Assembly: GCA_003153055.1 (NCBI GenBank)
Contig: PMBV01000034.1
Span: forward strand, 1 to 64,000
Reading direction: 5' to 3'
DNA: 64,000 bases
Origin: Myxococcales bacterium
GTDB lineage: Bacteria; Myxococcota; Myxococcia; Myxococcales; Myxococcaceae
The notes under the pieces are model-generated. The model saw only the letters and a program-made list of their open reading frames with translations, did no database searches and had not been told where the DNA came from. Position numbers and translations under genes: made by a program. Below, piece after piece: positions 51,244 to 60,242 of the stretch (position 1 is the first letter of the stretch; each line of letters starts with the position of its first letter).

Positions 51244-52275
51244 TCACTCGCAGCGGTCTGGGAGGACGCCCTCGAGTGCTTCCTGCTGGGGCTGGGCGAA
51301 GCCCGACTCAGCTCGGCGACCGAGCACGGCGAAGAACCGCGACCAGCTCCCCTCGCAGGCCGAGAGGAGCCGCTCGAAGACCTCGGTCCCGGTGGCGTAC
51401 GTCTTGAAGCCGGCGAGCGAGGCGTTGTTGAGCAAGCGGGTCATGCCGAGGTCCGAGCGGAGCGCCTCGAGAATTTCCTGCTTCTGGGCGCGCTTCTCGT
51501 CGGCCGTCGCGGTCGAGCGATACACCCCATCGAGGTCGAGCCAGGCGGCGCGGAGCCGGGCAACTCTCGCCTCCCGGGTGTGCTGGGCCGTCACCCACGC
51601 GGAGGCCTCGCGAGCGCCACTGCCCCGCCGCTCCTCGAGAAAGACGGGCGTCAGGCGGTCAGCCACGAAGCTGGCAAGGCTCTCGTTGAAGGCCGACTGG
51701 TCACGGACGTAGATGGTCGCGTGCACCGACTCGTGGAGGATGGTGTTCACCAGCGAGCCCAGCCCCGCGTCGCCGTCCGTGAGCATGGTCGACAACACCG
51801 GGTCTCGAAACCATCCCAGCGTCGAGAACGCGTCGGCCTCCCGCACCTCGACGTCGAGGGGTTCGCGCTCGGCGAGCTCATCGGCGAAGCGACGAGCCTC
51901 GGCCTGAGAGAAGAAGCCGAGGTACGGCACGCTGCCCACGATTGGGAAGTGCCAGCGGTGGACCTCGAACGAGAGCGGCGCACAGGCCTGGACGATCCAC
52001 GCCGCCGCGGGCCGGTGGAGGTCCACGTACCGATCGTAGTTTCGCGTGGGCTTGAGGCCTCGGTCGCGACCCCAGGTCTTGATGGCATCGACCTCGATCA
52101 GCAACGCCTTCACCCGGGGCGGTGCCTCCGAATCTCTGAGGACCTCGTTGATCGGTCTCGCGCCGTGGAGGATCTCCACCTCACCCGCGGCGGCTTGGCC
52201 GAGGTACTTCAGCGAGAAGCACCCCGATGCGCTGGCACAGAGGAATACGAGGCAGACGAGGCGGCTGGGAGCCAT
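51244..52275 (-). CDS. Predicted aminopeptidase lipoprotein (PF10023-type)
   Basis: 343 residues from the ATG at 52275. Lipobox (CASASGC, Cys at about 19). The body matches predicted zinc aminopeptidases of COG4324/PF10023: N-terminal FSLKYLGQAAAGEVEIL, YNWYDR-like regions, NTILHESVHATIYVRDQSAFNESLASFV. HESVH is the HExxH site and the later Glu in FNESLASFV is the third ligand. Expected to be outer-membrane bound and periplasmic. Stands alone, same strand as pair 2. Confidence 0.9.
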   Translation of the reverse strand: MAPSRLVCLVFLCASASGCFSLKYLGQAAAGEVEILHGARPINEVLRDSEAPPRVKALLIEVDAIKTWGRDRGLKPTRNYDRYVDLHRPAAAWIVQACAPLSFEVHRWHFPIVGSVPYLGFFSQAEARRFADELAEREPLDVEVREADAFSTLGWFRDPVLSTMLTDGDAGLGSLVNTILHESVHATIYVRDQSAFNESLASFVADRLTPVFLEERRGSGAREASAWVTAQHTREARVARLRAAWLDLDGVYRSTATADEKRAQKQEILEALRSDLGMTRLLNNASLAGFKTYATGTEVFERLLSACEGSWSRFFAVLGRRAESGFAQPQQEALEGVLPDRCE

Positions 52276-52451
52276 GGGCACGCTTTGACCTTAGCCGGGC
52301 ATGGGCCGCGGTCGTGCGGAAGTAGAACTGCCGGGTGGGGCGTCGGAGAACGGGTGTCGGGCCGGGTGCGGTGTCGCGACCGGATGCTTGCTGGGTCCTC
52401 CAAAACCGAGGAGACCCACCCCGATGCAACAACCAAGCCAGCCGGAGTCAC

Positions 52452-52480
52452 CTGACCAGACCGGACTGCTCAGCTATACT
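52452..52480 (+). promoter_or_regulatory. Candidate sigma70-type promoter for a leaderless gene
   Basis: CTGACC at 52452-52457 and TATACT at 52475-52480 with a 17-base spacer; they match the -35/-10 consensus at four and five of six positions. The ATG of the 52489 gene lies only nine bases after the -10 box, so transcripts may start at or near the ATG. No Shine-Dalgarno is visible there. Confidence 0.5.
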
Positions 52481-52488
52481 CCTCCATC

Positions 52489-53745
52489 ATGTGCACGAGC
52501 AGCCCGGATGAGCCACTCGTTTGCAGCTCGCTGTTTGACACAGGATTCCGAACCAGACTCGAGTGCTCGCTTCCCGTGGCACTTCTCAAGGCATTGGTAT
52601 TCCAGAAGCGCGGACCGGAACTACCCGCCCTGCAAGCAATCAACTCCTCCCTGATCCTCGACGAATGCGCAAAGGACGCGGCCTTTATCTCGCTAGTCCG
52701 AGACGGAATAGTCAAATTCCGTGCACGCCACGACCGCAAGACCCCAAGAAAGCTTTTTGAAGCAATGCTCGACTCAAACGACCACGTGCATCTTGGTGCC
52801 TGGCCCGAATTGCGCATTGCCAACTCCGACAGCAAGGAAAGGCGCAAGCTCGCCCTCGACTATCTAAGTAACAAAAAGATAACACCAACCATAGCGCAAT
52901 CGCTCAGCACCTCGGCCATCCACAGACTAGATCGCGCGATCGCGCTCCTTGACGCAATCGAGATCTCCGCCAAGCCAACCGGCGGCGAGCTCGCCTGTGA
53001 GAGATGCTACCCACGCCCCTTCAAGAGCGAGGTGGAGCAATCAATCGCCCGCGCCCTCAATCAGAAAGAACTCAAGATCGCAGAACCATTGCGGCGACTA
53101 CTTGACAGCCTACAGAGCAACGCCGACCAACACCTAAAGACACGCACGGACGCCTACCGCGCGATAGACGAACGAACCCAGGACGACACCGTCACCAGAA
53201 GAGACGCACGAACTCTTGTCAGCGCCGCATACAGCAAGTTGGTAGCCGAGTCACTATCGGAGAAACCGTCGTTCCACTCCGCATATGACAGTCCGATAGC
53301 GATGTTCGCACACAAGGACGGGACAACCAAAGAAGACGTCGTCATAATTCCACAGGGCAAACTGCGGGACCTGACTTCGCTCGAGTTCACGTGGGCCGAA
53401 ATCGAAGCAGCATGGAAGGCTCACTACGGGAACCACTCGGAAAGGATGCCCGGCCTCACGGGAGTCGCGCTCAGCAGCCTTGCTCAGAAATATGCGGAGC
53501 GAAACACCTACTTCGGCCAGCTGATCGGATCCGGAACAAGAAAGCTCGCTGCCCATGAGGCTGGTTGCTTGGTTCTGGCCGGCCACTGGACTCTCAGCGG
53601 AGACCTTGCCAATGCGCTTGCGGCCGGAACGGCGACAGCCATCTCGCTTGCACTTGGAAATCCCGTCGACAAGGCCTTCAAGGCCATAAGAGTCAAACAC
53701 GCACAGCGAGTCCTCCGCGGCTTCTACGACGGCTGCGCATCATAG
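52489..53745 (+). CDS. Orphan hypothetical protein, 418 residues, lower GC
   Basis: A single frame of 418 codons, AT-richer and with different codon use from its neighbours. No signal peptide; mainly helical, with a central Cys motif ELACERCYPRPF near residue 168 and a charge-rich C-terminal half. Near the C-terminus is a hydrophobic Ala-rich stretch (LANALAAGTATAISLALG). No domain is recognised. Promoter-like boxes lie immediately upstream and no Shine-Dalgarno is present. Being the first gene of the island, it may be a recent acquisition such as a stand-alone defence or toxin gene, but that is only inference from context. Confidence 0.65.
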   Translation: MCTSSPDEPLVCSSLFDTGFRTRLECSLPVALLKALVFQKRGPELPALQAINSSLILDECAKDAAFISLVRDGIVKFRARHDRKTPRKLFEAMLDSNDHVHLGAWPELRIANSDSKERRKLALDYLSNKKITPTIAQSLSTSAIHRLDRAIALLDAIEISAKPTGGELACERCYPRPFKSEVEQSIARALNQKELKIAEPLRRLLDSLQSNADQHLKTRTDAYRAIDERTQDDTVTRRDARTLVSAAYSKLVAESLSEKPSFHSAYDSPIAMFAHKDGTTKEDVVIIPQGKLRDLTSLEFTWAEIEAAWKAHYGNHSERMPGLTGVALSSLAQKYAERNTYFGQLIGSGTRKLAAHEAGCLVLAGHWTLSGDLANALAAGTATAISLALGNPVDKAFKAIRVKHAQRVLRGFYDGCAS

Positions 53746-53879
53746 CCACCATCCACCATACATTTCAGTCAGTCGCACCTCCGACCCGTGCAAGCGCAAG
53801 TTCCGGCCGCGATCCTACCAACGGCCTGCGCCAGAGCGAAACCAAGCCGTCGCCGGGCACGCACTCAGGCCCCAGGAGT

Positions 53880-54320
53880 CTGCCTCCACCCCTCTGTTGG
53901 GCGCCCCCAGGCGCCGACAGTCCTTCAACAGCACGCCCGCGTTCCGCAGCCCCTCCTCTTGCTTCGGCGTCGCCTTCGTCTTCGCCCCGCTCCTCTTGAC
54001 GATGGTGGTGGGCCCAACGAAGGCGAGCTCCGCCAGCGACGCGTCGAGCTCGATGTTCTCCGGCGGGACTCCTAGACGGATGAGCCCCTCCCCGCGCTGC
54101 ACGCGGATCAACGCCTTCCGCTCCTCCTCGCTCACCCCCCGCCCTGGTGCTTCGCAAGCTCCGCGAGGAGGTCGCTCAGGGCCTGGTCCTTGTCGCTGCC
54201 GTCGCGCAAGCGCGACCTGTCCATCCACCCGCCTCCCGGCCGCCCCTCCGGGCGGCGGCCAGCTGCAAGAGGCGCAGAAACTGCGCAAGGTCGCAGTCGC
54301 GCCGTGGAGGTCGCCCAAAT
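53880..54320 (-). pseudogene. Decayed gene, copy 1
   Basis: Minus-strand codons read a FLRLLQLAAARR-type helix, MDRSRLRDGSDKDQALSDLL, then after a frameshift near 54138 SEEERKALIRVQRGEGLIRL, GVPPENIELDASLAELAFVG, PTTIVKRSG and LRNAGVLLKDCRRLG. There is no complete start or full-length frame. Most of it repeats at 55860-56170 on the same strand. The parent family is not recognised; the helix with KSRLRDG resembles a small DNA-binding helix but this is unsure. The remaining bases 53746-53880 show nothing. Confidence 0.6.
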
Positions 54321-54382
54321 GTCGTAGCTTCCAGTTTGCGGCGCCTAGCCGGGCTGCCCCTGCATTGCCATGAGGATGACCA

Positions 54383-55381
54383 TTGAAGATCACCACACAG
54401 GTAGTCACGCCGCAGGACGCGAAGCTCCTGTCGAGAGAGGTCGTCTCGGACGAAGCGCGACTTCGCCTCACCCGACTCTTGCGCGTCTGGCCTGACCGTC
54501 GGGATCTAGAGGTCGGAATCGTCTTCGTGAATCGCATCGTGAACATTGCCCGGGCGCCAATGGGCCTCCCCGTGTATGTCCTCGATAGCGGTGGCGAGGA
54601 GTACTACGCACCCGTCGAGCACGCATGGCACCAGGGCGAGCTTGAACTCGCGATGCGGCGCCCATCGACCGCCAAGCTGGCGGAGGCGCTTGTGGATCTC
54701 GCTGCGGCCCGACTGGTCGATGTCGATGACGTCAACGAGGTACTGGCACAAGATGGCGTCTCCTTTAGTTTGGTGGAGGATGAGGGAACATTCGGCGACA
54801 TCGTCGTCTCTCTGAGAGTCACTTCCGATACTGAGATTGAGGCTGCGGCGGTGGACGACGCGCACCCGAACATCCGCCACCTCATCAACCGAATGGAGAC
54901 ACTCATCACCCAAGACGACTGGCCGGGAGTGCTTCACACCAGCGCGATGGTCTTCGAGACGTTGGCGAAGGTGGTTGTCAACCTCGCATCGGTCGAAAAT
55001 CAGACCCTCGCCAGCTTCTTCGATAGGTACCGCAAGGACTCCAAGCTGCCGTCGCCACTGCTCGACTACATCTTGGAAATCTACAAGCGCCGGAATGTCG
55101 AACCACTAGCTGGACACGGGCAGACCGCGGCGCCCACTGTCACCAAAGAAGAGGCCCTCCTACTGGCCGAGCTAACCCGCGTCGCGGTGAGGCTTGAGCG
55201 CAGCCTCTCGGAACAAGACACCGCAAAGGGAAGCCGAAGCGCCTCTCCGGCCAACGCTGCAGCGGCAGCGATTGCCAAGCAGCCTCCGGCTCCGAATGCG
55301 CCAACGTCCACACCAGCAGCTTCGCTGTCGGCGGCAAGCGCTGCCGTGCCTCCATCAGTCGCACCGGAGAGGACCAAGTAG
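54383..55381 (+). CDS. Abi-C-like (abortive-infection C-terminus) domain protein
   Basis: 332 residues from a TTG at 54383 with GAGGA six bases upstream. The N-terminal 180 residues have no recognised domain. Residues about 180-280 look like an Abi_C-type helical domain: LINRMETLITQDDWPGVLHTSAMVFETLAKV, then FFDRYRKDSKLPSPLLDYILEIYKRRN, GHGQTAAPTVTKEEALLLAELTRVAVRLERSL. The R-x-x-x-GH and EEA...A pattern is what such domains show. The C-terminal 50 residues are an Ala/Pro/Ser tail. Located in an island, so a phage-defence role is a fair guess, but a partner gene is not evident. Confidence 0.65.
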   Translation: MKITTQVVTPQDAKLLSREVVSDEARLRLTRLLRVWPDRRDLEVGIVFVNRIVNIARAPMGLPVYVLDSGGEEYYAPVEHAWHQGELELAMRRPSTAKLAEALVDLAAARLVDVDDVNEVLAQDGVSFSLVEDEGTFGDIVVSLRVTSDTEIEAAAVDDAHPNIRHLINRMETLITQDDWPGVLHTSAMVFETLAKVVVNLASVENQTLASFFDRYRKDSKLPSPLLDYILEIYKRRNVEPLAGHGQTAAPTVTKEEALLLAELTRVAVRLERSLSEQDTAKGSRSASPANAAAAAIAKQPPAPNAPTSTPAASLSAASAAVPPSVAPERTK

Positions 55382-55850
55382 GCGCGAAGAGACTCCGGTC
55401 GCCACCGCAAACCCAACACAATGCCGACACGGCAAGCCATCTCTGCCACGCCGAGGACCAACCGAAGAGGCCACGACCGACCGCTGCTCGCTGGGCTGTC
55501 TCGCTCGCCGCGGTGGTCGTTCAAGTTCGCAGTTCTCGACCTCGAAGCCCGCAGGAGCTTCGCGGCAGCGCGAGAACAACTGCGCCTCTCCAGAGGCAGC
55601 GAACGCCTCGTCGTCGTCGCGCGCCTGGTCTCGCTGTCGCTTGCGCAGCACGGCCAGTGGTCCGCCAGCCTTCGAGGTGCTCCTCGCCGGCCATCGCCAG
55701 GCTACGCCTCACCATGCCATGCGAGGACTTCACCCAAAATTGCCTTCACCAACCATGGAAGGAATTCAATCGAGAGCCGAGGTGATTGAACGAGATGGAA
55801 TCCCGCAATCAGCAAGAGGCACATCACTCACCGCCTCCCTGGCGCCCCAA
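55382..55850. other. Intergenic stretch, nothing recognised
   Basis: No frame here has domain-like or coding-like character that I could support. Several open frames overlap on both strands but look like random GC-rich reading. No repeats or hairpins stand out. Confidence 0.4.
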
Positions 55851-55854
55851 GGCG

Positions 55855-56879
55855 CCGGCAGTCATTCAACAGCACGCCCGCGTTCCGCAGCCCCTCCTGC
55901 TGCTTCGGCGTCGCCTTCGTCTTCGCCCCGCTCCTCTTGACGATGGCGGTGGGCCCGACGAAGGCGAGCTCCGCCAGCGACGCGTGAGCTCGATGTTCTC
56001 CGGCGGGACGCCCAGACGGATGCGCCCCTCCCCGCGCTGCACGCGGATCAACGCCTTCCGCTCAGGGCCGGGTCCTTGTCGCTGCCGTCGCGCAGGCGCG
56101 ACTTGTCCAACCACCCGCCCTCTTGCCCGCACTTCCTCGCGGCGGCCAGCAGCAAGAGGCGTAGGAATTTTGCATCGCTCTTCCGGAAGCCCCCCCGAAG
56201 TCGTGTCCGTTGAGCCCCACAACGTGGCGACTCCCTGGTCGCGTCGCGAGGCGGAGCCGCACGTAGTCGAGGTCCAGCATCGGCTCCTCCACCACCCGCT
56301 TCCGGTAGTCGGGCATCAATTCGTCAAGTGCCCGAGCCAGTTGCAAGTCGCCTCCAGCGTCGTCGGCCACCTCCGCCACGACGATGCGCTCCATCGACGA
56401 GAACGGAGGTGGCCGGCCTTCGCGGCATCAAGACAATGAGGCCGTCGCGCTTCAGCTGCGCCCGGAGGCCCCGGCAGAGCAACTCAACGCGCAGGTCGGA
56501 CTGCAGCCACACCACCGCGACGGACAGCCCCCGTCTGCGCAGGAGCCCACCGGGACGAAGGGCGCCGGCACCGCCTCCTCCAGGGGCTCGATCCCGTTGA
56601 TGGCGGCGAGCGCCGCGAAGACGTCCCTCGCCCGGCACGTGAGGGTCTCCACCTCGGCGCGCGGCACCCACGTCCACCCGGCCAGCACGCCGGCTGGCTC
56701 GGGCACGCCACGCCCACCAGCCCCTCCTTCTTCCGGGTGTCGTAGTCGAGATTCGGCAGACACCGGTGCTCGCACCCGGGAGGCTCGTACCCGTCGTCCT
56801 TGCGGTACTCGAGGAGGCGCTCCCTGACGAGGGCCTCGACCCCGCTGCCAGCACCTCGGCGTAGCTGACCCGTGCGTCG
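55855..56879 (-). pseudogene. Decayed genes, copy 2 plus an upstream wreck
   Basis: 55860-56170 repeats copy 1 (53880-54320): RKALIRVQRGEGRIRLGVPP and FLRLL/LAAAR segments recur, with a 54-bp deletion between CGCTC repeats (the site is 56059-56063). Upstream, to about 56870, minus-strand fragments in shifting frames read CEHRCLPNLDYDTRKKEGLV, WVPRAEVETLTCRARDVFA, FVPVG, LICGLRAQLKRDGLIVL and ARALDELMPDYRKRVVEEP, MLDLDYVRLRL. The pieces suggest one gene that has collapsed through many frameshifts. Family unknown. Confidence 0.55.
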
Positions 56880-57593
56880 TCAGTGCAACGCAGCTTGGCC
56901 AGCAGCAGGCGCCACGGTTTCCCGCCGTTCACTTGCATCGATGCCCCACTCCCTGAGGTACTGACGGATGACTCGGTCTCGTTCCGTGTCATTGAGGTTG
57001 GTGCTGTTGGGGTTGACGAGGCTGATGGTTCGGCACTTGCAGCGCCCCTTCCCCTCGAAGAGGAACTGCAGCCGCACCCCCTCGATGGTGTCTGACAGGA
57101 GGTCCACCCCGTACGCGGCCAGGCCGTCGCGCACCTCGCGGAGGCTGAGGCCGGGCACCAACCCCACCGTCACCCGCCGCACCACGCGGCGCCCGGGCCG
57201 AACGGAGACACGGATGACAGACACTTGCGCTGCCCCGTCAACGCCCCTCGTCGGGAAGTCGAAGTCCGCGTCACTCAGCACGTCGAAGCAGGACTGGGGC
57301 CGCTTGCCGCCGTTCCCGAAGTAGCCCGGAGCGCCCAAGAGGACGTCAGCGAACAAGTCCTTCAGCTTCTCGCGCTCTGAGGTGCGAGCGGCCTTCACGT
57401 ACAGCGTCGACGTCTCGTAGTGGAAGATGGCGGCCAAGCGGATGACGGGGCGCTGCCAGTCGGGCTCCACCACGCCCTCCTGGTTGGGGCGCTCCACAGG
57501 CGTCACCACGTCCTCGTGAAGGAGCTCCGTCTCAACCCCAAGGCTTGGCGGCAACGTCGTCGCTTCGACGGCTTCCATGTCATCGTCGCCCAC
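56880..57593 (-). CDS. Hypothetical protein, 5' end overlapped by an IS remnant
   Basis: 237 codons. From residue about 25 the sequence reads as a normal protein (LHEDVVTPVERPNQEGVV, RLAAIFHYETSTLYVKAARTS, LKDLFADVLLGAPGYFGNGG, SVIRVSVRPGRRVVRRVTVG). It ends with TISLVNPNSTNLNDTERDRV and a tail that looks frameshifted. The first 15-20 codons lie antisense to the transposase remnant, so the original N-terminus is probably missing. Family not recognised. Together with the wreck to its left it may be one decayed operon. Confidence 0.5.
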   Translation of the reverse strand: MGDDDMEAVEATTLPPSLGVETELLHEDVVTPVERPNQEGVVEPDWQRPVIRLAAIFHYETSTLYVKAARTSEREKLKDLFADVLLGAPGYFGNGGKRPQSCFDVLSDADFDFPTRGVDGAAQVSVIRVSVRPGRRVVRRVTVGLVPGLSLREVRDGLAAYGVDLLSDTIEGVRLQFLFEGKGRCKCRTISLVNPNSTNLNDTERDRVIRQYLREWGIDASERRETVAPAAGQAALH

Positions 57594-57996
57594 CCCGACT
57601 CACTCGGAGACGCTGGCCAGCTCGCGTCCCTCTACCGCGAGAAGAACTGCGACGAGCAGGACTTCCGCCACATCAAGAGCGAAGTCGAGCTGCGCCCGGT
57701 GCGGCACCACACCGACGCCAAGGTGCGGGCTCATGTCACCCTCTGCATGCTGCTCGCCCTTCTCGTCGACCGCCTCCTCGAGCGCACGCTGAGGGAAGCC
57801 GGTCGGCCAATGACGGCGGCCGTGCTCTCGAGCAGCTGCGCAGAGTCCACCTCAACCGCTGCTTCGCGAAGGGCGCAGACCAATCCGTCTACCTGCTCAC
57901 AGCACCGTCACCAGATTGCGAGGCACTCGTGCAGGCTCTGAACCTGAGCCATCTCACCGACAGCCAAACCGTCGCTGCCACCATCAAGCCGCGCTG
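57541..57996 (+). pseudogene. IS4-type transposase C-terminal remnant, frameshifted
   Basis: Plus-strand codons read FDGFHVIVAHPDS, then LYREKNCDEQDFRHIKSEVE, LRPVRHHTDAKVRAHVTLC. The spacing Y-x2-K-x3-E-x6-K with the downstream R-x-H-T-D/E-x-x-R-x-H block is that of IS4-family DDE transposases (E is the third catalytic acid). A frameshift near 57810 moves to the frame that continues EQLRRVHLNRC... to the stop at 57996. The N-terminal two thirds and the inverted repeats are missing, so this is a dead tail. Confidence 0.8.
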
Positions 57997-58093
57997 ATTT
58001 TTCACTACGGACCGGAACAAAGTCCTGGCGGGACGGGTGTTTGCCGCGAAGGGTGGTCAAGTCGAGGCACCCGCACCCGGTCCCCCCGTCCGT

Positions 58094-58813
58094 TCACTTC
58101 CCCAATCCGCGCCCCTCGCCTCCGACAAGCGCCTTCGCGAGGGCCGCCCGGGCCGCGCTCGTAACCCAGACCATCACCACCACCGTCGCGACGAGACCCA
58201 CGACATAGAGCACCGTACCCACCGGCCCCGCGGTTGGGCGCGCCCCCGACAGCAGCTCACTCGCGCTGGTCACCAACGAGCCGAGGTAGAGGTACAACAA
58301 CGCTCCCGGGGCCATTCCGATGATGGAGCCCACCACGAAGTCACGCGCCGACACCTTCGTGAGCCCCAGCGTCGGGTTCAACACATTGAAGGGCACCAGC
58401 GGAGACAGCCGGAGCAACAACACCAGTCGGAGGCCGCCACCGCCAACCGCCTCGTCGATGGCCCGGAACCGCGGGCTCGCCCGAACTCGGCCCTCAACCC
58501 ACTTTCGCCCCACGCTCCGACTCAACCAGAAGGCAACCGTCGAGGCGAGGACCGCCGACGGGAGCACGATGAGCAGCCCCACGAGCGGCCCCCAGACAAA
58601 CCCAGCGGCCAGCGTCAACACCGAGGCCGGGAGCATCAACACCGTCGCCACGACGAAGAGGACCGCGAAGGCGAGCACGCCCATCGCGCCGGCGCCCCTC
58701 CCCCACTCCACCGCGGCCAGCAGATGGTGGGGGCCATCGAAGCCACGAAGCGCCGCCAGCCCCGCCACCAGCACCAGCGCCCCTCCCAGGAACCTCTGCG
58801 TCGTCTTCGTCAT
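58094..58813 (-). CDS. TVP38/TMEM64-family (SNARE-associated) membrane protein
   Basis: 239 residues with about five to six membrane helices. The family core is present: FAVLFVVATVLMLPASVLTLAAGFVWGPL, LASTVAFWLSRSVGRKWVEGRV, VLLLRLSPLVPFNVLNPTLGLTKV. The F-x-x-x-R-L-S-P-x-x-P-x-N-x-x-N pattern is the TVP38/DedA hallmark. Function may be lipid scrambling or transport. It follows the TIGR04283-like gene by 21 bases on the same strand. In other genomes this family often sits beside rSAM-associated transferase genes. Confidence 0.9.
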   Translation of the reverse strand: MTKTTQRFLGGALVLVAGLAALRGFDGPHHLLAAVEWGRGAGAMGVLAFAVLFVVATVLMLPASVLTLAAGFVWGPLVGLLIVLPSAVLASTVAFWLSRSVGRKWVEGRVRASPRFRAIDEAVGGGGLRLVLLLRLSPLVPFNVLNPTLGLTKVSARDFVVGSIIGMAPGALLYLYLGSLVTSASELLSGARPTAGPVGTVLYVVGLVATVVVMVWVTSAARAALAKALVGGEGRGLGK

Positions 58814-58834
58814 GCGCGAGCTCCCTCGAAAGAA

Positions 58835-59518
58835 TCACCGGACATGGCCGTAGAGCCTCGCCAGCGCGGCAGGTGACACACCCAGGCGATACAGCGCAGG
58901 GAAGACATTCATCACCGCCGAATAGAAGAACGGGCGGGCCACGAAGCGCCGCCCAGAGACCGTCACCCGCGCCGGTACCCGCGCGAGCTCGCCGACCCGA
59001 CGCAGCCGCATGGAGAACTCGAGGTCCTCCATCAGCGGTTGCTGGGGAAAGCCGCCCACGGCCTCGAAGGCGCTCCGGCGCACGAAGAGGGCTTGATCTC
59101 CATAGGGCAGCCGGGTGTAGCGACTGCGGAGATCCGCGAGGTGCACCAGCGGCCCCAGCCACGTCCGACGCTCCGCAACCGTCCACGTGAGGAACGCCCC
59201 GCCCACCACCGAGGGCCGAGCCAGGGCCTGCGCCACGAGCCGCGCCGCGCCCTCCGGCAACCTCACGTCGGCGTGGAGAAAGAGCAGCACATCACCCGTG
59301 GCCGCCCTCGCGCCGTGGTTCATCTGCGAGGCCCTCCCCCGAGGCGCCGACAGCGTCCGCACCCTGGGGAGCGAGGGAATCCGCCGGGGCGTGCCGTCGG
59401 TGCTCCCGCCGTCGACCACGACAATCTCCTCGATACCTTCGAGCCTCGTGGTGTGCCGCACCTGGGCCTCGATGACCCCGGCCTCGTCGAGCGTGGGAAT
59501 GATGACCGACAGCCGCAT
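58835..59518 (-). CDS. rSAM/selenodomain-associated transferase 2 (TIGR04283-like) glycosyltransferase
   Basis: 227 residues. MRLSVIIPTLDEA starts a GT-A family 2 domain; IEEIVVVDGGSTDGTPR and LLFLHADVRLPEGA give the nucleotide and DxD-type positions (HAD), and PLMEDLEFSMRLRRVG follows. This set of motifs fits the TIGR04283 family found with TIGR04282 next to arsenosugar/rSAM genes. Its ATG overlaps the stop of the upstream gene (TGATG). It would transfer a sugar-like group; the acceptor is unknown. Confidence 0.88.
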   Translation of the reverse strand: MRLSVIIPTLDEAGVIEAQVRHTTRLEGIEEIVVVDGGSTDGTPRRIPSLPRVRTLSAPRGRASQMNHGARAATGDVLLFLHADVRLPEGAARLVAQALARPSVVGGAFLTWTVAERRTWLGPLVHLADLRSRYTRLPYGDQALFVRRSAFEAVGGFPQQPLMEDLEFSMRLRRVGELARVPARVTVSGRRFVARPFFYSAVMNVFPALYRLGVSPAALARLYGHVR

Positions 59519-60174
59519 CACCCGAGCCCCAGTGAAGCCAGGGCCGCCACCGTGCACGGCGCCTCGAGGTGCCTCTGTGCGATGGCCTCCGTGAGCCGCG
59601 AGAGGTCCCCCACCTCGTCGACGTCGAACCAGGACGCTGCTGTGTCGAACGAATATCCCCGAGCTCGCAAGCGCGCGGCGGTGGCGGCGAAGGTGCTGGG
59701 GACGCTCCACGGCAGCTCGCTCAAGAGCCCCGGCTCCACGCGCCTCAGGCCCAGGAGGTAGAAGCCCCCATCGACGGCCGGGCCCAGCACCGCGTCGTGG
59801 TGGGTGAGCGACGCCCATGCCGCCTCGACGATCCAGGCCGGGAGCCCAGGGCTGTCGGTCCCCAGGGCCAGGAACCACGGGGCAGCCGAGAGCGCCCGTT
59901 GGGCGATGCGCTCCATACGCTGGCCCAAGTCGCCCTCCCCTTGGAGCCAGAGCTCGCCCTCGTCGAGCCCATACGCCCCGCGCTCGGCCACCGTCGCCGC
60001 CAACACCAGCCGAGCCCCCGACAGCCGACTCAGGGCCGCCCAGGTGTCGGCGAAGAAGGCCTGCGCCAGCGTCGCGGCACTCTCGGACCCGATGGTGGCC
60101 GCCAGCCGCGTCTTCACCAGACCCGCCAGCGGTGGTTTGGCGAACACGGCGATGACACCCGGCGCCGCGCTCAT
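59518..60174 (-). CDS. rSAM/selenodomain-associated transferase 1 (TIGR04282-like)
   Basis: 218 residues from the ATG at 60174. Motif PPLAGLVKTRLAATIG matches the family nucleotidyl/glycosyl-transferase start (CofC-like fold), and ALGTDSPGLPAWIV, GPAVDGGFYLLGL and STFAATAARLR are further core motifs. Known TIGR04282 genes occur with TIGR04283 and arsenosugar genes. It overlaps the next gene by one base and lies 68 bases from the divergent phosphorylase gene. Role in arsenosugar assembly is inferred from family context. Confidence 0.88.
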   Translation of the reverse strand: MSAAPGVIAVFAKPPLAGLVKTRLAATIGSESAATLAQAFFADTWAALSRLSGARLVLAATVAERGAYGLDEGELWLQGEGDLGQRMERIAQRALSAAPWFLALGTDSPGLPAWIVEAAWASLTHHDAVLGPAVDGGFYLLGLRRVEPGLLSELPWSVPSTFAATAARLRARGYSFDTAASWFDVDEVGDLSRLTEAIAQRHLEAPCTVAALASLGLG

Positions 60175-60242
60175 GCCACCGCCCTGGACGTCACCCCTGC
60201 ATTGGAGCAGCGTGCCGACACCAAAGACGGGGAGCACATCGA

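Noticed and set aside
54383..54388. Start at the upstream ATG near 54370
   Set aside because: It is in another frame; the TTG with GAGGA upstream fits the long frame.
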